Shown in pieces: positions 50,671 to 52,606 of a stretch of 52,606 nt of DNA. Each line of letters opens with the position of its first letter. Within the stretch, counting starts at the first letter, position 1. A model generated the notes under the pieces. It was not told the origin of the DNA, did no database searches, and was given only the letters and a program-made list of their open reading frames with translations. This DNA comes from Candidatus Acutalibacter stercorigallinarum. GTDB taxonomy: Bacteria; Bacillota; Clostridia; Oscillospirales; Acutalibacteraceae. Both the position numbers and the translations under genes were made by a program. The stretch is from the NCBI GenBank assembly GCA_019112625.1, contig DXIW01000009.1:1-52606 (forward strand), in the 5' to 3' direction.

Positions 50671-52167
50671 TTACGGCAGTGGGTACAGCTCCATCGCGCC
50701 GCTGACGGTCTCCAGGTGGAGGGCGGCGCCGCCCTGGCCGAAAGCAACCTGGCCATGGCGTTTTTTCAGGGCACCGATGAGGGGGAACCGGGAGCGGAAG
50801 CCGCCGGAGACGCTGTCGTACTCCACGGTAAAGCCCGGCCCCTCCTGGGGCAGGCCCAGGCTGATCTTCCCGGAAACGGTGTTGAGGCGGGCGGTGCGGG
50901 GATACTGCTCCGCCTGGAGGGACAGGGCCCCGGAGACGGTGCTCAGCTTTATCTCCTCCCCGCTGCCTGTGGCGGTGAGGGCGCCGGACACCGTCTCCCC
51001 CTTCAGTGTGGCGCAGGAGAAGCCCAGCAGCTCTGTCTTGCCGGAGACGGCGTTGCAGGCCAGCTGCCGGGCGGAGACGTCCTCCAGGCGCAGGGCGCCG
51101 GAGACGGTCTCTGCCGCCAGGGAGTGGGCGGCCAGAGCCTGGCACAGCAGGGGGCCCGAGGCGGTCTCCCCCTGGATGGCGCCGGCCTGGAAGCCGGTGA
51201 GGTACAGCGCGCCGCTGACGGTGCTGGCCTTTACCTCCTCCAGGGGGGCGGTTTGGGGCAGCTCCACCACCAGGTGCTTTTGGAGGGTGAGGGGCCGGAA
51301 ACCCAGGAAAATCGCGGGTTTTTGGGTCCACTGGACGGTGAGGCAGCCGTTTTCCTCCCGCAGGGCCAGGCGCTCCTCCTCCTTGAGGGGGCGGGGGGAG
51401 TACTCGGTCAGGCGGAGGGTGTCCCCCTCCCAGGGGCGGACCTCCACCGGGCCGTTGACCCAGTTGACCTGCAGGCGGGAGATGGGGCCGGGGGTGGGGA
51501 GCTCGTAGCTGTGGGGCTCCAGCGGAAGGGGGATGAGGGGAGCTGCCGGGGCGGGAACCTGGGGGTTGTAGAGGCAAAAATCGCCCGGAATGGACCCGGT
51601 TTGGCCCGCATTTGACCCAAAATCGCCCGGGTTTGGCCCGGTTTCGCCCGCGTCGGGGCCCACCTCGTCCTCCTGGGGGCCAACTTCGTCCTCGCTGGGG
51701 CCGGCGGCCTCTTTTTCAAGGTACGATTCGTTCTGTACTTCTTCTACATTATCTGTTCCGATTTGATATGCCGCAAACTCGGCCTGGGCGGCCTCCCACT
51801 CCCCTTGGACTTCGTCCATCTGAGCCTGGGCTTCGGCGAGGGCGGCTTCCAGCTCGCCGCTGGGGGCGGTGGCGGACAGGGCGGCTTTGGCCCGTTCGAA
51901 TTTGTCCCTGGCCCGGTCCAGCTTGGCTTGGGCCTTATCCAGCTTGGCCTGGACTTTGGCTTGGGCCTTATCCAGCTTGGACTGGGCGGCGGCCTGGAGC
52001 TCCGCCAGCCGGGGCGGAAGGTTGGGGGCGGCGGGGCTGAAATCGCCGGAAACAGGGGGTTCGGGAGCGGGGTCCTCCCCCAGGGCCTCCAGGAGGCGCT
52101 GGGCCTGGTCCTGGGTGATCTTCCCCGCCTGCAGCAGGTCGAGCACCTGGCGCTTTTCCTCGTTCAT
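50671..52167 (-). CDS. DUF4097 beta-strand repeat protein with LiaX/YvlB-like N-terminus
   Basis: Protein of 498 residues. The N-terminus (EEKRQVLDLLQAGKITQDQA) is a short helical domain shared with YvlB/LiaX-type proteins. A Lys/Ala/Gln coiled coil with repeated KLDKAQAK (about 65-100), an acidic Gly/Pro-rich spacer (about 150-195) and a DUF4097 domain follow. The latter has eight (T/A)xSG turns spaced about 20 residues, suggesting a beta-solenoid. No signal peptide is seen. It starts one base after the DUF2089 gene stop. LiaX in enterococci is linked to envelope stress; that role is inferred here. Confidence 0.85.
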   Translation of the reverse strand: MNEEKRQVLDLLQAGKITQDQAQRLLEALGEDPAPEPPVSGDFSPAAPNLPPRLAELQAAAQSKLDKAQAKVQAKLDKAQAKLDRARDKFERAKAALSATAPSGELEAALAEAQAQMDEVQGEWEAAQAEFAAYQIGTDNVEEVQNESYLEKEAAGPSEDEVGPQEDEVGPDAGETGPNPGDFGSNAGQTGSIPGDFCLYNPQVPAPAAPLIPLPLEPHSYELPTPGPISRLQVNWVNGPVEVRPWEGDTLRLTEYSPRPLKEEERLALREENGCLTVQWTQKPAIFLGFRPLTLQKHLVVELPQTAPLEEVKASTVSGALYLTGFQAGAIQGETASGPLLCQALAAHSLAAETVSGALRLEDVSARQLACNAVSGKTELLGFSCATLKGETVSGALTATGSGEEIKLSTVSGALSLQAEQYPRTARLNTVSGKISLGLPQEGPGFTVEYDSVSGGFRSRFPLIGALKKRHGQVAFGQGGAALHLETVSGAMELYPLP

Positions 52168-52168
52168 G

Positions 52169-52570
52169 TCATGCTCCTCCTTTCAGCTGGTTCAGGGCCT
52201 GGATGGCGGCCTCCACGTCCAGCTCGCCGCTGGCCAGGCGGGACAGCACCTCGGCCTTTTCCGCCTTCTCCCGCTGGGCCCGCTCCTCGGGGCGCTGGTC
52301 CAGGCCCAGAGCGGCGAGAGCCGCGTCCAACATATTTTTGACGGTGGGATAGCTGACCCCCAGGGCCCGCTCCACCTCTTTGATGGAGCCCCGGCAGCGG
52401 AGGAAGGTCTCGATGAACCGCAGGTGCTTCTCCTCCAGCTTGCAGAAGCGGCAGGGGGCGAACTCGCCGGTGAGCTCGGTGCCGCAGTGGGAGCACCGGA
52501 CCCGGGTGACCGTGGTGCTGTGGCCGCACACGGGGCACTGGGCCGGGGCGTGATAGATGGCGTTGGCCAT
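52169..52570 (-). CDS. DUF2089 zinc-ribbon/helix-turn-helix protein
   Basis: Protein of 133 residues. A zinc ribbon (CPVCGHSTTV, CSHCGTEL, then CRFC) precedes a helix-turn-helix-like segment (RGSIKEVERALGVSYPTVKN) typical of DUF2089. The C-terminal helix (LSRLASGELDVEAAIQAL) resembles the N-terminal domain of the DUF4097 partner, so the two may interact. The gene pair DUF2089-DUF4097 is common in Firmicutes; DUF2089 is probably its regulator. AAAGGAGATG precedes the ATG. A TATACT at 52594-52599 may be the -10 box. Confidence 0.87.
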   Translation of the reverse strand: MANAIYHAPAQCPVCGHSTTVTRVRCSHCGTELTGEFAPCRFCKLEEKHLRFIETFLRCRGSIKEVERALGVSYPTVKNMLDAALAALGLDQRPEERAQREKAEKAEVLSRLASGELDVEAAIQALNQLKGGA

Positions 52571-52606
52571 GGTCCCATCTCCTTTCTGCCTGTAGTATAA
52601 GCCCTG

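Overview
The window is a chromosomal segment of a GC-rich, low-copy-repeat Firmicute, most likely an anaerobic gut clostridium of the Oscillospiraceae (Flavonifractor/Lawsonibacter-like). The gene set is Gram-positive (RNase J, GdpP, YqeG, NrdR, MtaB, NifS/IscU without IscR, UMF1-type MFS carrier), GTG and TTG starts with strong AGGAGG sites are common, and almost every promoter fits TTGACA-N17-TATAAT. The genus is an inference from gene content and base composition, not from an rRNA. There is no phage, insertion sequence, rRNA or CRISPR array.

Layout. 1-9050 (minus): a housekeeping operon rnjA-gdpP-rplI-dnaB-tilS-hpt-ftsH (ftsH cut by the window edge). 9250-10967 (plus): a hexapeptide acetyltransferase and a PHP-domain protein. 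10979-11640 (minus): tRNA-Gly(GCC) and a cold-shock protein, each with its own promoter and terminator. 11693-16940 (plus): MoxR ATPase, DUF58 protein and membrane transglutaminase-like protein, then an 83-residue helical protein. 16982-18784 (minus): nifS-iscU. 18864-22425 (plus): class II aldolase, L-fucose isomerase and a lipoprotein. 22430-23260: a gene-free repeat region. 23264-25670 (plus): TetR-like regulator overlapping an M3 oligopeptidase. 25689-28937 (plus): flavin reductase-like protein, ABC-F ATPase, TIM-barrel isomerase. 29194-32700 (minus): aroD, a two-module AAA protein, NUDIX hydrolase. 32735-35290 (plus): IlvD/Edd dehydratase and KDPG-type aldolase. 35292-38615 (minus): rpsU, yqeG, pepP-like, efp and a zinc-ribbon protein. 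38797-44060 (minus): P-type Ca2+-ATPase, nrdR, a small membrane-anchored protein, a second TIM-barrel isomerase and an Imm-5-like protein. 44067-50655 (plus): a second ABC-F ATPase, a membrane-anchored MutS-like ATPase, mtaB and an MFS carrier. 50671-52570 (minus): a LiaX/YvlB-like DUF4097 protein and its DUF2089 partner.

The most unusual content is between the genes. Seven intergenic elements of 82-89 bp (9055, 22564, 26272, 29024, 38682, 42544, 49016) can each fold into the same cloverleaf: a 12-13 bp closing stem and three hairpins that abut with zero to two unpaired bases in most copies. Sequences differ between copies while pairing is kept. A second family (22664 and 35870) folds as a three-way junction closed by GCAA...TTGC and followed directly by a hairpin starting CGAG. 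Other repeat structures are an ~82 bp tandem repeat (22760-23050) and a 70 bp direct repeat flanking one cloverleaf (28931/29111). I do not recognise a named family for either structured element; calling them mobile or functional is inference.

Genes of interest are an AAA protein that fuses a degenerate Clp-like module to an intact CbxX/SpoVK module, an RNase J with a ~149-residue basic low-complexity extension and ~300-nt leader, a membrane-anchored MutS-like ATPase, an ABC-F protein with a decayed second ATP site, and a small protein resembling a nitrile-hydratase-type leader peptide with a Gly-Gly site.
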